Source: Flavobacterium flavigenum
GTDB lineage: Bacteria > Bacteroidota > Bacteroidia > Flavobacteriales > Flavobacteriaceae
Length of the DNA stretch: 64,000 nucleotides
Reading direction: 5' to 3'
NCBI RefSeq assembly: GCF_027111255.2
Contig: NZ_CP114285.2
Span: 2,542,001 to 2,606,000 of the forward strand
The notes under the pieces were generated by a model. That model worked only from the letters and a program-made list of their open reading frames with translations, ran no database searches and was not told the origin of the DNA. Below are positions 24,894 through 34,025 of the stretch, in pieces. A program made the translations under genes and the position numbers. Within the stretch, counting starts at the first letter, position 1. Every line of letters begins with the position of its first letter.

Positions 24894-26090
24894 TTATTTG
24901 ATCAAGTTAACACCGTCAACTGTAGCCCAAGCTCCAGGAGTTAATGAAGCTCCAGTTGCAGTAGTGCTAGTTGTCCAGTTTGTTAAAGGAAGAAAACTAG
25001 CTGCAGATAATGTAAAAGTAGCTTGTCCTGAAATGAAGGTAATAGGTGAGTTGGTGATTTTTACGTCTTTTAATTTAATTTTACCACCAGCAACTTGATG
25101 ATCATAAGTAACTTTATCCAGTATTTGTAGTACACCACCATTAAATGCAGTAGGAGTAGTTTGACTAACATAACCATCAATTACGATGTTGCTGAAATCT
25201 CCATTTCCTTCTTTTTTAAATTGAAAAGCGTCCAATTGAATTTCTTTTTGTTCTTCAGTAACCGTACCAGCAGCTCTTTTTAGAGTGATGTTAGTTACTT
25301 TTGGGAAATAAGCATTATCATTTGAAGAAGCTTCAATTTCCATACCATAGTTTCCTTTGTCAATTTGGTAAGCATACCAGTTACTATTTGCCTGACCTTG
25401 CCATCCATCTTGCCAGTCAAATGAATCATCATAGTTACCGTAAGAGATAGCATTAGTCATACTTACAGTTCCTCCAAAGAATTCGAATCCGTCATCAGCA
25501 CCTTTGTAAGATACTAAGTGATCTAAAGTTGTTCCTGAACCTACTGAGTAAAAAGTAAAACCATTGTTTTCTTTTGCACCGTCAGCTAATTTTGAACCAG
25601 CATATTCAACTCTTGTGTAAACTAATGAACCACTATTGTGAGCTGCATTTGTTCCTCCGTATGAGATGTTATTTCCGTCTTCTGAAGTAGAAGATGCTTT
25701 TCCGCCAGCTACATTTACTGGAGCATCACCATAGATTATGATTCCTCCCCAAGATCCTGGAACCTTAGATTTTTCTGTAAATACAACTGGTTTATCAGCA
25801 GTTCCTTTTGTGATTAATTTTCCATCTTTTAATACAACTAATGCATTGTCGCCAGTTGCTTTGTCTATTGTGATGGTTGATCCTGCCTCAAATGTTACTG
25901 TAACGCCAGAGTTGATTTTTACAATTCCTTTTAAAGTGTAGTTCCCATAAGCATAAGTAACGTCCTTAGTTATTGGTCCTGTAATTTCACCAGTAGCAGG
26001 AGGAGTAACTGGAGTTGAATCGTCGCTGCTTGAGCATGAATTTAAGAATAACCCTGTTACAAGTGCTAAAGCTAAAAATTTTGTTTTCAT
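24894..26090 (-). CDS. Beta-helix surface lipoprotein partner of a TonB receptor
   Basis: The ATG at 26090 gives a lipoprotein signal, MKTKFLALALVTGLFLNSC, with Cys at 19; a start at 26138 would include the -7 box. Behind a Ser/Asp/Pro/Thr linker, about 350 residues read as a right-handed parallel beta-helix (NYTLKGIVKINSGVTVTFE, GSWGGIIIYG, GADDGFEFFGGTV, YDDSFDWQDGW). The gene sits beside a TonB-dependent receptor and shares the same 11-bp Pho-box-like repeats in its promoter. It probably captures a phosphorus-containing ligand for that receptor (inference). Confidence 0.75.
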   Translation of the reverse strand: MKTKFLALALVTGLFLNSCSSSDDSTPVTPPATGEITGPITKDVTYAYGNYTLKGIVKINSGVTVTFEAGSTITIDKATGDNALVVLKDGKLITKGTADKPVVFTEKSKVPGSWGGIIIYGDAPVNVAGGKASSTSEDGNNISYGGTNAAHNSGSLVYTRVEYAGSKLADGAKENNGFTFYSVGSGTTLDHLVSYKGADDGFEFFGGTVSMTNAISYGNYDDSFDWQDGWQGQANSNWYAYQIDKGNYGMEIEASSNDNAYFPKVTNITLKRAAGTVTEEQKEIQLDAFQFKKEGNGDFSNIVIDGYVSQTTPTAFNGGVLQILDKVTYDHQVAGGKIKLKDVKITNSPITFISGQATFTLSAASFLPLTNWTTSTTATGASLTPGAWATVDGVNLIK

Positions 26091-26116
26091 AAGAGTGTTG
26101 TTATATTTTATTTTCA

Positions 26117-26172
26117 CAAATGTATAGGCTAAATTCAAGTTGTGGGTTATCTCAATATTACTTTACGGTTAT
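26117..26172 (-). promoter_or_regulatory. Pho-box-like promoter of the beta-helix lipoprotein gene
   Basis: On the minus strand ATAACC (26172), GTAATA (26161) and ATAACC (26150) repeat at exactly 11 bp, followed in register by a degenerate CTTGAA (26139). The -7 box TACATTTG is at 26124-26117, and no -33 TTG stands at the usual distance. Confidence 0.65.
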
Positions 26173-26252
26173 CAAAATAAAAGTTTAATGTCAAGAAAAT
26201 GTTATGTGTTTTTTGTTCTGTTGATTTTAAACTCAATTTGCTTGTGTATAAA

Positions 26253-26276
26253 AAAAGCTCCAAAAATGGAGCTTTT
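26253..26276 (-). terminator. Terminator of the TonB receptor gene
   Basis: AAAAGCTCCA pairs with TGGAGCTTTT around AAAA. The minus strand continues into a T-rich run. It is 20 nt beyond the receptor stop. Confidence 0.85.
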
Positions 26277-26295
26277 AATAATTGTTTTTGTTGTT

Positions 26296-29112
26296 TTAAA
26301 AAGTATAACCAAATTTTAACGAAAACCCAACTCCTTTTTTGTAACTGTTAGCTAATAATGATTCTTCGTCAACTTTTATGGTTCCATTATTTCCAAATTC
26401 CAATTTTCGTAGTGGATTTAGTAAGTTGTCAGCAGTAAATTTCACATCAAAGTGTTCTGAAATTTTACTTCCCCAAACAAAGTCTAATTGCTGTACCGGC
26501 AATTCATAAGTATGATCCTGACCATTTGTTCCTACAGCATATATTCTTTTTCCAAAAACACCATAAACTAATGAAACAGTATTTGACCAGTCTTTGCTAA
26601 AATTAAATTCATATTTTAAATCCGAATTTACTAACCAGTCTGATGCCCCTTGTAACGATCTTGATTGATGCGTTTCTATAGAAGGTTTTACGGTAATAAT
26701 TCCGTCTTCGTCTATAGATTCAAAATTAGGGCTTACAGTAACTTTAGATGACATCAAAGTAGCATTTAATCCCCATGAAAAACTACCTAAGCTTTCGCTG
26801 ATTCTTTCTAGTCCAACAAGAAGTTCAGCTTCTATTCCATATAAATTGGCACTGTCAGAATTTAGAAAAGTGGTAACCGTTCCTGTGGTTGCGTTTGATA
26901 TAAAAGTTTTTTCAATTGGATTGATAATATGTTTTCCAAATAATCCAACAGCAATCATTTCTTTTGCAGTTGGGAATAATTCATATTTTAAATCAAAATT
27001 GTAATTATCGCTGTTTTTCAAAATTGAATTTCCTTGAGTAGATGTTCCATCAGCATTGATGAAAGATATCGGGAAAGCCTCCATGATAACTGGTTTAGTG
27101 TATGTTTTACTTGCTGCAAAACGAATGTTAGAAGTTTCAGTCAACAAATACTTCAAATTTAATGAAGGTAAGAAATAGGCATTATCATATTTTAATATTT
27201 TGAAAGGAGCATCAAAGGTACCTAATCCTCTGTAATGAGTTTCTTTAAGAGTACTTTCAAATCGAATCCCTGCATTTACTTCAACTTTCTCTCCAAATTT
27301 TAAAAACAAATTAGCATAGCCTGCATTAGCCATTTCGTTAAGCTTAACTTTGTAAGTAGCATTAGAATTTTCGCTAAAAGACATTTTATTGGCTAAAATA
27401 TCGTTGTTTATTTGAGTATCTACATTATTTATGCTTGAAGAAAAACCATCATTACCGGTACTTGAAATAAAACGGTATGAAGATTCCATCATAGATCCGT
27501 TGCCATTATATCCTATTGTCAATTTGTTTTGTTTGTCATTTTTTCCGAATTTCAAATTATACTCTACCAATGCTGAATAAAATGAATTGCCATCTACAGT
27601 TAAATATTGACGCAGGAAATTATTTCCTCCATAAGAAGTACTTATCAAATCATCACCAGTTTTAAGACCTGAGAAAAACTTTCTATCTGGCTGTTCATAT
27701 TTTGTGATTGCATATGAAGCTCCGGCTTTGATAGTTTGATTTTTGTCTTTGGTTAATGCATATTCACCTAATAATTGGCCATTTAAATAATCACTTTTGT
27801 CTAGCTGATTCGTGCGTATAAATCCATTTTCAGCAGCTGTCCCTCCTGAAGGTCCGTACTGGTCTTTTATAGAGTTTAAGTTAGTTCTGATGTATAATGT
27901 GTTAAACGATAGTTTAAGCCTGTCAGTGCCATAGTTTAAACCAACTAATGCAGAGTTTGTGGTTTTGAAACGATAATCAGTGGTGATAAAGTTGTTTACA
28001 TACTTAGATCCGGAAGACTGTAAATCGATAGTTCTGTCAACCCCTTCTCTTATCATAAAACTATTATCGTAATTAATAGAGAATAAGTAAGAAAAAGTAC
28101 GATCGTTGCTTAAATTAAATTTTTCAGCATGCAATAAGTTTAAACTTGAATTTAAAGGAGCTTTTATTTGACTGACATCAAAACCTTTATTACCACTTAT
28201 TGAATTTAATGCCTGATCTGTTGTGAAAGTTTGTCTCGTTGCCTGATTTCCAAGAAAACCTGGTAACTCTCTGTCTTTTCCATTAAATCCAAAAAAACCT
28301 GCGGCTGTATCTGAGTCAGATGATAATAAGAAATCTTTAAAGCTGTTTCCGGTTGTATAACCAGCTCCAATGTTTATTTTCGTAATACTTTTTGTTGGTT
28401 TTGAAGTTTGAATATTAAAAGTTCCACCAGCAAAATCTCCGTAAATATTTGGGTTGAATGTTTTGTATACATCAATAACGCCTACAATGTTTGTTGGAAA
28501 TAAATCTAAAGGAATAATTTTTGAAAAAGGATTATTAGTAGGTGCTGATAAGTCATTAACCAATAAGTTATTGTAACGATCTTCAAGACCGCGTACAAAT
28601 AAACCTCTTGATCCTACTTTAGTAATTCCTGTAATTTTAGTTAAACCTTCCTCAACATCGCTAACTCCTTTTCTGGACATTTCTTGTGCGCCGATACTTT
28701 GTTTAATAACGACAGCATTTTTTTGTTCTAAAAGTAAAGCTGTTTCTTTTTCTCTGTTTCCTCCTGCTGATTTCACAACAACATCTTTCAGTGTGTAACC
28801 TCCGGCAGATAATACCTGGTTAACAGTAATTGTTTCGTTTGCTTTAACCGTAACAGGCTTTTCTACAGATTCATATCCAACAAAACTAAAAACAAGAGTA
28901 TAGTCTCCCGGATTTACGGATAAGGAATATTTTCCGTCAATGTCAGTGTTGGCACTAATGTTGGTTCCTTTAATTAAAATATTTGCAAAAGGAAGTACTT
29001 CATTATTAGTTTCTTTATCGGTTAATACACCAGAAATCGTACCTTTGTTTTGTGCGATCGAAATCGTACAGATAAATAATGTAATAAATAGAAATTTTAA
29101 ATTGAATTTCAT
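26296..29112 (-). CDS. TonB-dependent outer-membrane receptor with carboxypeptidase-like N-domain
   Basis: The 938-aa protein has a signal peptide (to ISIAQ, residue 21) and a carboxypeptidase-regulatory-like domain (about 24-110, with GTISGVLTDKETNNEVLPFANI). The plug follows (about 115-260, with RGLEDRYNNLLVNDLSAP) and then a 22-strand-type barrel ending in GVGFSLKFGYTF. It imports a ligand across the outer membrane using TonB energy. Divergence from phoB and a Pho-box-like promoter (29142-29197) suggest uptake of a phosphorus compound under phosphate starvation. No SusD gene is adjacent; the lipoprotein at 24894 may play that role. Confidence 0.9.
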   Translation of the reverse strand: MKFNLKFLFITLFICTISIAQNKGTISGVLTDKETNNEVLPFANILIKGTNISANTDIDGKYSLSVNPGDYTLVFSFVGYESVEKPVTVKANETITVNQVLSAGGYTLKDVVVKSAGGNREKETALLLEQKNAVVIKQSIGAQEMSRKGVSDVEEGLTKITGITKVGSRGLFVRGLEDRYNNLLVNDLSAPTNNPFSKIIPLDLFPTNIVGVIDVYKTFNPNIYGDFAGGTFNIQTSKPTKSITKINIGAGYTTGNSFKDFLLSSDSDTAAGFFGFNGKDRELPGFLGNQATRQTFTTDQALNSISGNKGFDVSQIKAPLNSSLNLLHAEKFNLSNDRTFSYLFSINYDNSFMIREGVDRTIDLQSSGSKYVNNFITTDYRFKTTNSALVGLNYGTDRLKLSFNTLYIRTNLNSIKDQYGPSGGTAAENGFIRTNQLDKSDYLNGQLLGEYALTKDKNQTIKAGASYAITKYEQPDRKFFSGLKTGDDLISTSYGGNNFLRQYLTVDGNSFYSALVEYNLKFGKNDKQNKLTIGYNGNGSMMESSYRFISSTGNDGFSSSINNVDTQINNDILANKMSFSENSNATYKVKLNEMANAGYANLFLKFGEKVEVNAGIRFESTLKETHYRGLGTFDAPFKILKYDNAYFLPSLNLKYLLTETSNIRFAASKTYTKPVIMEAFPISFINADGTSTQGNSILKNSDNYNFDLKYELFPTAKEMIAVGLFGKHIINPIEKTFISNATTGTVTTFLNSDSANLYGIEAELLVGLERISESLGSFSWGLNATLMSSKVTVSPNFESIDEDGIITVKPSIETHQSRSLQGASDWLVNSDLKYEFNFSKDWSNTVSLVYGVFGKRIYAVGTNGQDHTYELPVQQLDFVWGSKISEHFDVKFTADNLLNPLRKLEFGNNGTIKVDEESLLANSYKKGVGFSLKFGYTF

Positions 29113-29141
29113 TTCAGTGTTGTGTTTAATTTATTTTGGTG

Positions 29142-29197
29142 CAAAGAAATACACACACTGTAAAGTTCATGTTAGGCACTTGTTATGTTTTTGTGTC
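29142..29197 (-). promoter_or_regulatory. Pho-box-like promoter of the TonB receptor gene
   Basis: On the minus strand GACACA (29197, weak), ATAACA (29186), CTAACA (29175) and TTTACA (29164) are spaced by exactly 11 bp. The -7-like TTTCTTTG is at 29149-29142, 15 nt from the start of the last hexamer. No -33 TTG is present, as expected for an activator-dependent promoter. Confidence 0.7.
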
Positions 29198-29345
29198 TTG
29201 TAGATTATCAAATTGTTACCAGATTAAATTACCGTTAACACGACTTTTTAACCGTTGTTTTTATATTATATTTACCATCGCAATTCAAAAGCATCAAATC
29301 CATAACACATAAAATTTGATGTAAAAATTTCAATTTTTGTTATTT

Positions 29346-30029
29346 ATGAAAAAAACACAAACCAAGATTTTGTTAGTTGATGATGAGCCGGATATTCTTG
29401 AAATTGTAGGGTACAACCTGGCCCAGGAAGGCTACCAGATTGTTACCGCTTCAAATGGAAAAGAGGCAATCACAAAAGCTCAGAAAGAATTACCGGAACT
29501 TATTATTATGGATGTAATGATGGCCGAAATGGACGGGATGGAAGCTTGTGAACACATTAGAAAAATTCCGGAATTAAATAACGTTATCATAACATTTTTA
29601 ACCGCAAGAAGCGAAGACTATTCTCAAGTAGCTGGTTTTGATGCCGGTGCTGATGATTACATCACAAAGCCAATAAAACCGAAAGTCCTGGTAAGCAAAG
29701 TAAAGGCTTTGTTAAGAAGGTTAAAAGAACAGGTAGTAATTACAGATACTTTAAACGTAGGTGGAATAGAAATCAATCGTGAAGAATACAAAATCATTAA
29801 AGATAATGTTGAAATTTCCCTTCCGAGAAAAGAATTCGAATTATTCTATTTACTGGCTTCAAAACCCGGAAAAGTATTTAAAAGAGATGAAATCTTAGAT
29901 AAAGTTTGGGGAAATGAAGTGGTAGTAGGCGGAAGAACTATTGATGTACACATCCGAAAATTACGCGAAAAAATTGGCGAAGACCTTTTTAAAACCATAA
30001 AAGGAGTTGGCTATAAATTTGAAGCTTAA
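29346..30029 (+). CDS. phoB: PhoB-like response regulator
   Basis: I use the ATG at 29346 (MKKTQTKILLVDDEPD); the frame can be extended only to a TTG. The 227-aa OmpR/PhoB-type regulator has a receiver domain (phospho-acceptor Asp in IIMDVMM, near residue 55; Thr and Lys switch residues in FLTARS and DYITKPIKPK). Its winged-helix output domain shows LPRKEFELFYLLASKPGKVF and GGRTIDVHIRKLREKIGE. Its partner kinase follows after 180 nt, and an OprP-type porin after that. It is the likely activator of the three promoters with 11-bp TAACA repeats. Confidence 0.85.
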   Translation: MKKTQTKILLVDDEPDILEIVGYNLAQEGYQIVTASNGKEAITKAQKELPELIIMDVMMAEMDGMEACEHIRKIPELNNVIITFLTARSEDYSQVAGFDAGADDYITKPIKPKVLVSKVKALLRRLKEQVVITDTLNVGGIEINREEYKIIKDNVEISLPRKEFELFYLLASKPGKVFKRDEILDKVWGNEVVVGGRTIDVHIRKLREKIGEDLFKTIKGVGYKFEA

Positions 30030-30048
30030 AAATTCAATATAAATTTGA

Positions 30049-30172
30049 ACCCTATAAGTCCTGTAAGTTTAGTAAATTTATAGTGCTCATAACTTAACTG
30101 AAGTCAATCTTTGTCAAAGTTTATTTGTCAAAGATTGACTTTTTTAAATGAACTTACAGGACTTATATGGTG
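30049..30172. repeat. Inverted-repeat element with nested hairpin between phoB and phoR
   Basis: Outer arms: ACCCTATAAGTCCTGTAAG at 30049-30067 against CTTACAGGACTTATATGGT at 30153-30171. Inside, GTCAATCTTTG (30103-30113) and CAAAGATTGAC (30129-30139) form a perfect 11-bp stem. The arms resemble those of 1946-2100. It lies within the presumed phoB-phoR transcript. Confidence 0.8.
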
Positions 30173-30209
30173 AAAAAATATTTCCTTAATTGTTTATTTT
30201 AAAATTTAA

Positions 30210-31289
30210 ATGAAAATCAATTTCAAAAAAACATATAGATTCGCTATCAAGTCGGCATTATATATAAGCTTGTTTACAACAGGATTTGTATTACTGCTGA
30301 TGAATATATTCTATAAAAACCAATTAAAGTATCAGGCAGGATTTGGAATAATCTTTTTGATTTCAGTTTACATCTTTTCATTTCTTGTACTTCAGTATCG
30401 TGTAGAACGCTTTATATACAGAAGGGTAAAAAAAATCTATGATGAGGTTTCTTTACTTGAATCAACACCTCTTATCAATCAACCCATTACAACTGATATG
30501 GAAACGCTTTCGCGTGAGGTGAAAAAATTTGCTACCGATAAAAAACTAGAAATCGAGATGCTTGAAATCAGGGAACAATATCGACGAGAATTTTTAGGAA
30601 ACGTTTCGCACGAACTTAAAACCCCCCTGTTTACTGTTCAGGGATATGTTTCGACTTTGCTGGATGGCGCTATGGATGATAAAACCATTCGGAAGAAATA
30701 CTTGAAGCGTGCAGAAAAAGGAGTAGAACGCCTGATTTATATCGTTGAAGATCTTGATATGATCACCAAATTAGAATCAGGAGATTTAGATTTGAATTTT
30801 ACGGAATTTAATATTGTTGAACTGATTCAGAATGTTTTTGATTTATTAGAAATGAAAGCTGATAAAAAGAAAATCAAATTAGCATTCGAAAGCAAGAACG
30901 TTCAATCCTTAATAGTGAAAGGGGATAAAGACCGAATTCAGCAGGTTTTGGAAAATCTGATTGTGAACTCAATTAAATATGGTAAAGAAGGAGGCTTGAC
31001 TGAAGTTGGTGTGGTCAATCTTACCAAGAAAAAGGTCTTAATTCGTATTAGCGATAACGGAGAAGGGGTTGAAAAACAAAATATTTCACGTTTGTTTGAA
31101 CGTTTTTACAGAGTTGATAAAAGCGGTACCCGCTCTGAGGGAGGTTCTGGTTTGGGACTGGCAATTGTAAAGCATATTATCGAAGCTCACAAAGAGAAAG
31201 TATATGTAGAAAGTGAATTCGGAATTGGTTCTGAATTTTCTTTTACGCTCGAAAAAGCAATTAAAGCAACAAAAACCGAGGTTAAATAA
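30210..31289 (+). CDS. phoR: PhoR-like sensor histidine kinase
   Basis: The 359-aa membrane kinase has two adjacent transmembrane helices (about 13-30 and 42-62) with almost no periplasmic loop, and a linker. The HisKA domain contains FLGNVSHELKTPL (phospho-His near 133). The ATPase domain has NLIVNSIKYG (N box), ISDNGEGVE (G1), LFERFYRVDKS and GGSGLGLAIVK (G2). The tiny external loop fits PhoR-type kinases, which are thought to sense phosphate through a transporter or inside the cell. It pairs with phoB upstream. Confidence 0.85.
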   Translation: MKINFKKTYRFAIKSALYISLFTTGFVLLLMNIFYKNQLKYQAGFGIIFLISVYIFSFLVLQYRVERFIYRRVKKIYDEVSLLESTPLINQPITTDMETLSREVKKFATDKKLEIEMLEIREQYRREFLGNVSHELKTPLFTVQGYVSTLLDGAMDDKTIRKKYLKRAEKGVERLIYIVEDLDMITKLESGDLDLNFTEFNIVELIQNVFDLLEMKADKKKIKLAFESKNVQSLIVKGDKDRIQQVLENLIVNSIKYGKEGGLTEVGVVNLTKKKVLIRISDNGEGVEKQNISRLFERFYRVDKSGTRSEGGSGLGLAIVKHIIEAHKEKVYVESEFGIGSEFSFTLEKAIKATKTEVK

Positions 31290-31382
31290 TTGTAAGTACT
31301 GTTTTTTTAAAAGCCCTAAAACAAGGGTTTTAACGATAAATCAACATTAGAATTCGGTCCATAACATTAAATTTTTATTATA

Positions 31383-31428
31383 ATAACATCTGGTTAATGA
31401 TTTCTTAACATAGGTGGTTACATCTTTG
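31383..31428 (+). promoter_or_regulatory. Pho-box-like promoter of the OprP-type porin gene
   Basis: ATAACA (31383), TTAATG (31394) and TTAACA (31405) repeat at 11 bp, with a further GTTACA at 31417. The -7-like CATCTTTG is at 31421-31428, 16 nt from the start of the third hexamer. No -33 TTG is present. Confidence 0.7.
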
Positions 31429-31456
31429 CATCCTGAAATTAAGGGCAATAGAAAAA

Positions 31457-32755
31457 ATGATAAAAAAAATAATAGTGGCAGTTTTAATACTGCTTACCTG
31501 CGGATTACATGCACAGGAATTGAATAAACAGGATGTGAAAAACGAAGTAATGCGTATTTTAGATTCAATCAATAAAGCAAAATTACCTGATACTAAATCC
31601 GGGGGCGGTGTCGAAGAACACTGGTATGACAAAATCTCTTTAAGAGGTTATGCACAAATCAGATACAATGGTTTGTTTTCTACAAATGATAAAGTTTCCT
31701 GCGACCAGTGTGATAAATCATGGGGAACAACTTCTACAGATCCGGATGCAAAAGCAAACAACGGGCTTTTTGTCCGTCGTGCACGTTTAGTGTTTTCAGG
31801 ACAGGTTCATCCAAATGTGTTCTTCTATTTTCAGCCGGATTTTGCCAGTTCACCAGGCACCGGGCTTAATAACTTCGTACAGATTCGTGATTTGTATTTT
31901 GATCTTTCATTTGATAAGAAAAGAGAATATCGGGTGCGAATTGGCCAGAGTAAAATTCCCTATGGATTCGAAAATATGCAGTCCAGCTCCCAGCGTCTGA
32001 CGTTAGACCGTGCAGATGGTATAAATAGTGCAATAGCAAATGAAAGAGATTTAGGAATGTTTTTTTATTGGGCACCAGCCGAAATCAGAAAGCGTTTTGA
32101 AATGCTGGTAAAAGATGGTTACAAAGGTTCAGGTGATTTTGGGGTGTTGGCTTTGGGAGCTTATAACGGGCAAATAGCCAATAAAATAGACGGGAATAGA
32201 GATTTAAATGTTGTAGCAAGAGCTACTTATCCTTTTGTTATAGGGAACCAGATTATAGAACCCGGAATTCAGGCTTACACAGGAAAATGGGCTTTTACCG
32301 GAGAAATTTCATCAGGAGTTGTAGTAAATGGAGATCCTAAATATATAAAAGATGAGAGAATAGGTGCGACTTTTGTTTTGTATCCAAAGCCTTTTGGAAT
32401 CCAGACTGAATATAATATTGGAAAAGGACCGCGTTATAACCCAACAACCAACTCGGTTGATGTTACAGATTTAAATGGTGGGTACGTTTTGCTGAATTAT
32501 AAATGGGACATTAAAAAACAGCATGTTTATCCTTTTGCCAAATTTCAATATTATGACGGAGGTAAAAAATATGAAAAGGATGCCAGAAGTTACGTCGTAA
32601 GAGATTACCAATTTGGTGTAGAATGGCAGCCAATTAAAGCATTTGAGTTAGTAGCAGAATACGTTATTGCCGACAGAACATTTGAAGATAGTGCCATTCC
32701 GGTTAACAGACAACAGGGAAATTTATTGCGGTTACAGGCGCAGTTTAATTTCTAA
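31457..32755 (+). CDS. OprO/OprP-type phosphate-selective porin
   Basis: The 432-aa outer-membrane protein has a signal peptide (to GLHAQ, residue 20) and a short helical stretch. The porin OprP/OprO barrel follows: SLRGYAQIRYNGLF, VRRARLVFSGQVHPNVFFYFQPDF, YRVRIGQSKIPYGFENMQSS and a terminal aromatic strand ending QAQFNF. Family members are anion channels for phosphate or polyphosphate. Its place behind phoB-phoR and its own Pho-box-like promoter support induction by phosphate limitation. Confidence 0.9.
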   Translation: MIKKIIVAVLILLTCGLHAQELNKQDVKNEVMRILDSINKAKLPDTKSGGGVEEHWYDKISLRGYAQIRYNGLFSTNDKVSCDQCDKSWGTTSTDPDAKANNGLFVRRARLVFSGQVHPNVFFYFQPDFASSPGTGLNNFVQIRDLYFDLSFDKKREYRVRIGQSKIPYGFENMQSSSQRLTLDRADGINSAIANERDLGMFFYWAPAEIRKRFEMLVKDGYKGSGDFGVLALGAYNGQIANKIDGNRDLNVVARATYPFVIGNQIIEPGIQAYTGKWAFTGEISSGVVVNGDPKYIKDERIGATFVLYPKPFGIQTEYNIGKGPRYNPTTNSVDVTDLNGGYVLLNYKWDIKKQHVYPFAKFQYYDGGKKYEKDARSYVVRDYQFGVEWQPIKAFELVAEYVIADRTFEDSAIPVNRQQGNLLRLQAQFNF

Positions 32756-32757
32756 AT

Positions 32758-33828
32758 TTACTTCTCAAAAACAGTAAATAACAAATCCCAGTCGATTTTA
32801 TTTTCAAATTCGGATAAACCTTTAAACGATTTTACTTTTGAAAGATCTTCAATAGTAAAGTCGTTTTGCGTTGCGTAAGGTACCAATTGTTCTTCCTGAA
32901 GTTTTATGGCCAGATATTCCTGCTCGTATTGACCGGGAGTTGGAATAAAAAAAGCTTTTTTACCCAGTTTTGCCAAATCCATAACGGTAGTATAACCTGA
33001 GCGGCACAAAACCAAATCACTTTCATTAAATGTCTGTTCCAGCTGTTTGGTATTCATAAAATTGTAATACGTCACATTTTTGATCTGCTGTTTGGTTTGT
33101 GTTTTTTCGACAATGCCTTTTACAAAAACAATTTCACCTTTGTATTGTGTAATTTCTTCCTGCAGTTTTTCTTCCAGCAACGTACGCTGAGGCTCCGGAC
33201 CTGACAAAATAATCATTAGGTCATATTGTTTTGGAGTGTCTTTTTTACGCATTCTGCTCAAAGGCCCAATATATTTCAGGTTTAGTTTACTTTCTTTAAG
33301 ATGTCCAAGGTTGCCTGTCAAATTTGGATCTCCATCTGTATCAGGGATCCAGCATTCATTATATTTTTTTATAAAATACTGATGGCATTTACTGGTAAAC
33401 TTTGTCGTATTTCCTGTCATCACATTTAGCTGATGTGTAATAAATACCGAAGGCACTTTTTTACTGAAAACCCCTAGCCTATTATCTGAAATGATACCAT
33501 CTATATCATATTTTTTGATCCATGAATTCACTATTTTCTTTTCATCCACAATAGCGGCAATCATTTTAGGTAAACTTTTAATCAGTTTCCATTTAAAGTT
33601 TTTGCCATTTTTAGCATATTCAATATGATAAGAAGGGAGTTCTAAAGTCTGAATATATGGAAATTCTTTTTGCAATAATGCCAAAGCAATGCCATCTGAA
33701 GCAATTATGGGAATATAATTATTTTCCTGTAATGCTTTAATTATAGGAATGCATCGGGTTGCATGGCCCAATCCCCAGTTTAAAGGAGTAATTAAAATAG
33801 TTTTATTGGCAGTATATTCGATGCTCAT
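32758..33828 (-). CDS. Glycosyltransferase, GT28/GT1-like
   Basis: The 356-aa protein has a GT-B layout. The N-terminal lobe has ITPLNWGLGHATRCIPII (glycine-rich acceptor loop, residues 12-29). The C-terminal lobe has LMIILSGPEPQRTLLEEKL and DLVLCRSGYTTVMDLAKLGKKAFFIPTPGQYEQ, the nucleotide-sugar site typical of MurG-like enzymes. Acceptor and sugar are unknown. Its stop lies 2 nt from the porin stop, so the two genes converge without room for a separate terminator. Confidence 0.82.
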   Translation of the reverse strand: MSIEYTANKTILITPLNWGLGHATRCIPIIKALQENNYIPIIASDGIALALLQKEFPYIQTLELPSYHIEYAKNGKNFKWKLIKSLPKMIAAIVDEKKIVNSWIKKYDIDGIISDNRLGVFSKKVPSVFITHQLNVMTGNTTKFTSKCHQYFIKKYNECWIPDTDGDPNLTGNLGHLKESKLNLKYIGPLSRMRKKDTPKQYDLMIILSGPEPQRTLLEEKLQEEITQYKGEIVFVKGIVEKTQTKQQIKNVTYYNFMNTKQLEQTFNESDLVLCRSGYTTVMDLAKLGKKAFFIPTPGQYEQEYLAIKLQEEQLVPYATQNDFTIEDLSKVKSFKGLSEFENKIDWDLLFTVFEK

Positions 33829-33967
33829 GTGTAGCGATTTTGAAACGAAGATAAAAAAATCCTCTTTTTTTGTTATTTCGGATACATTACTAAATTATTA
33901 ACTCTAAAGTTCGAAAAGCAAGGCAAGTAATATTAAATTTTTGGAGAATTTCTTTGTTTGCATTCAT

Positions 33968-34000
33968 AAAAAAAGCCCGGACTTCTCAATGGAGATCCGG
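33968..34000 (-). terminator. Terminator of the Lys/Ala-rich secreted protein gene
   Basis: CCGGA (33977) pairs with TCCGG (34000), extended by TCTC/GAGA with a 2-nt bulge, and the minus strand runs into seven Ts. Confidence 0.75.
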
Positions 34001-34025
34001 ACTTATCTGGTCAGACATAAAGTTT

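Noticed and set aside
29200-29330. Pho-box-like repeats for phoB itself
   Set aside because: TTAAAT/TTAACA are 11 bp apart, but the next TTAACC is 13 bp away and no good -7 box is in register; autoregulation cannot be supported.
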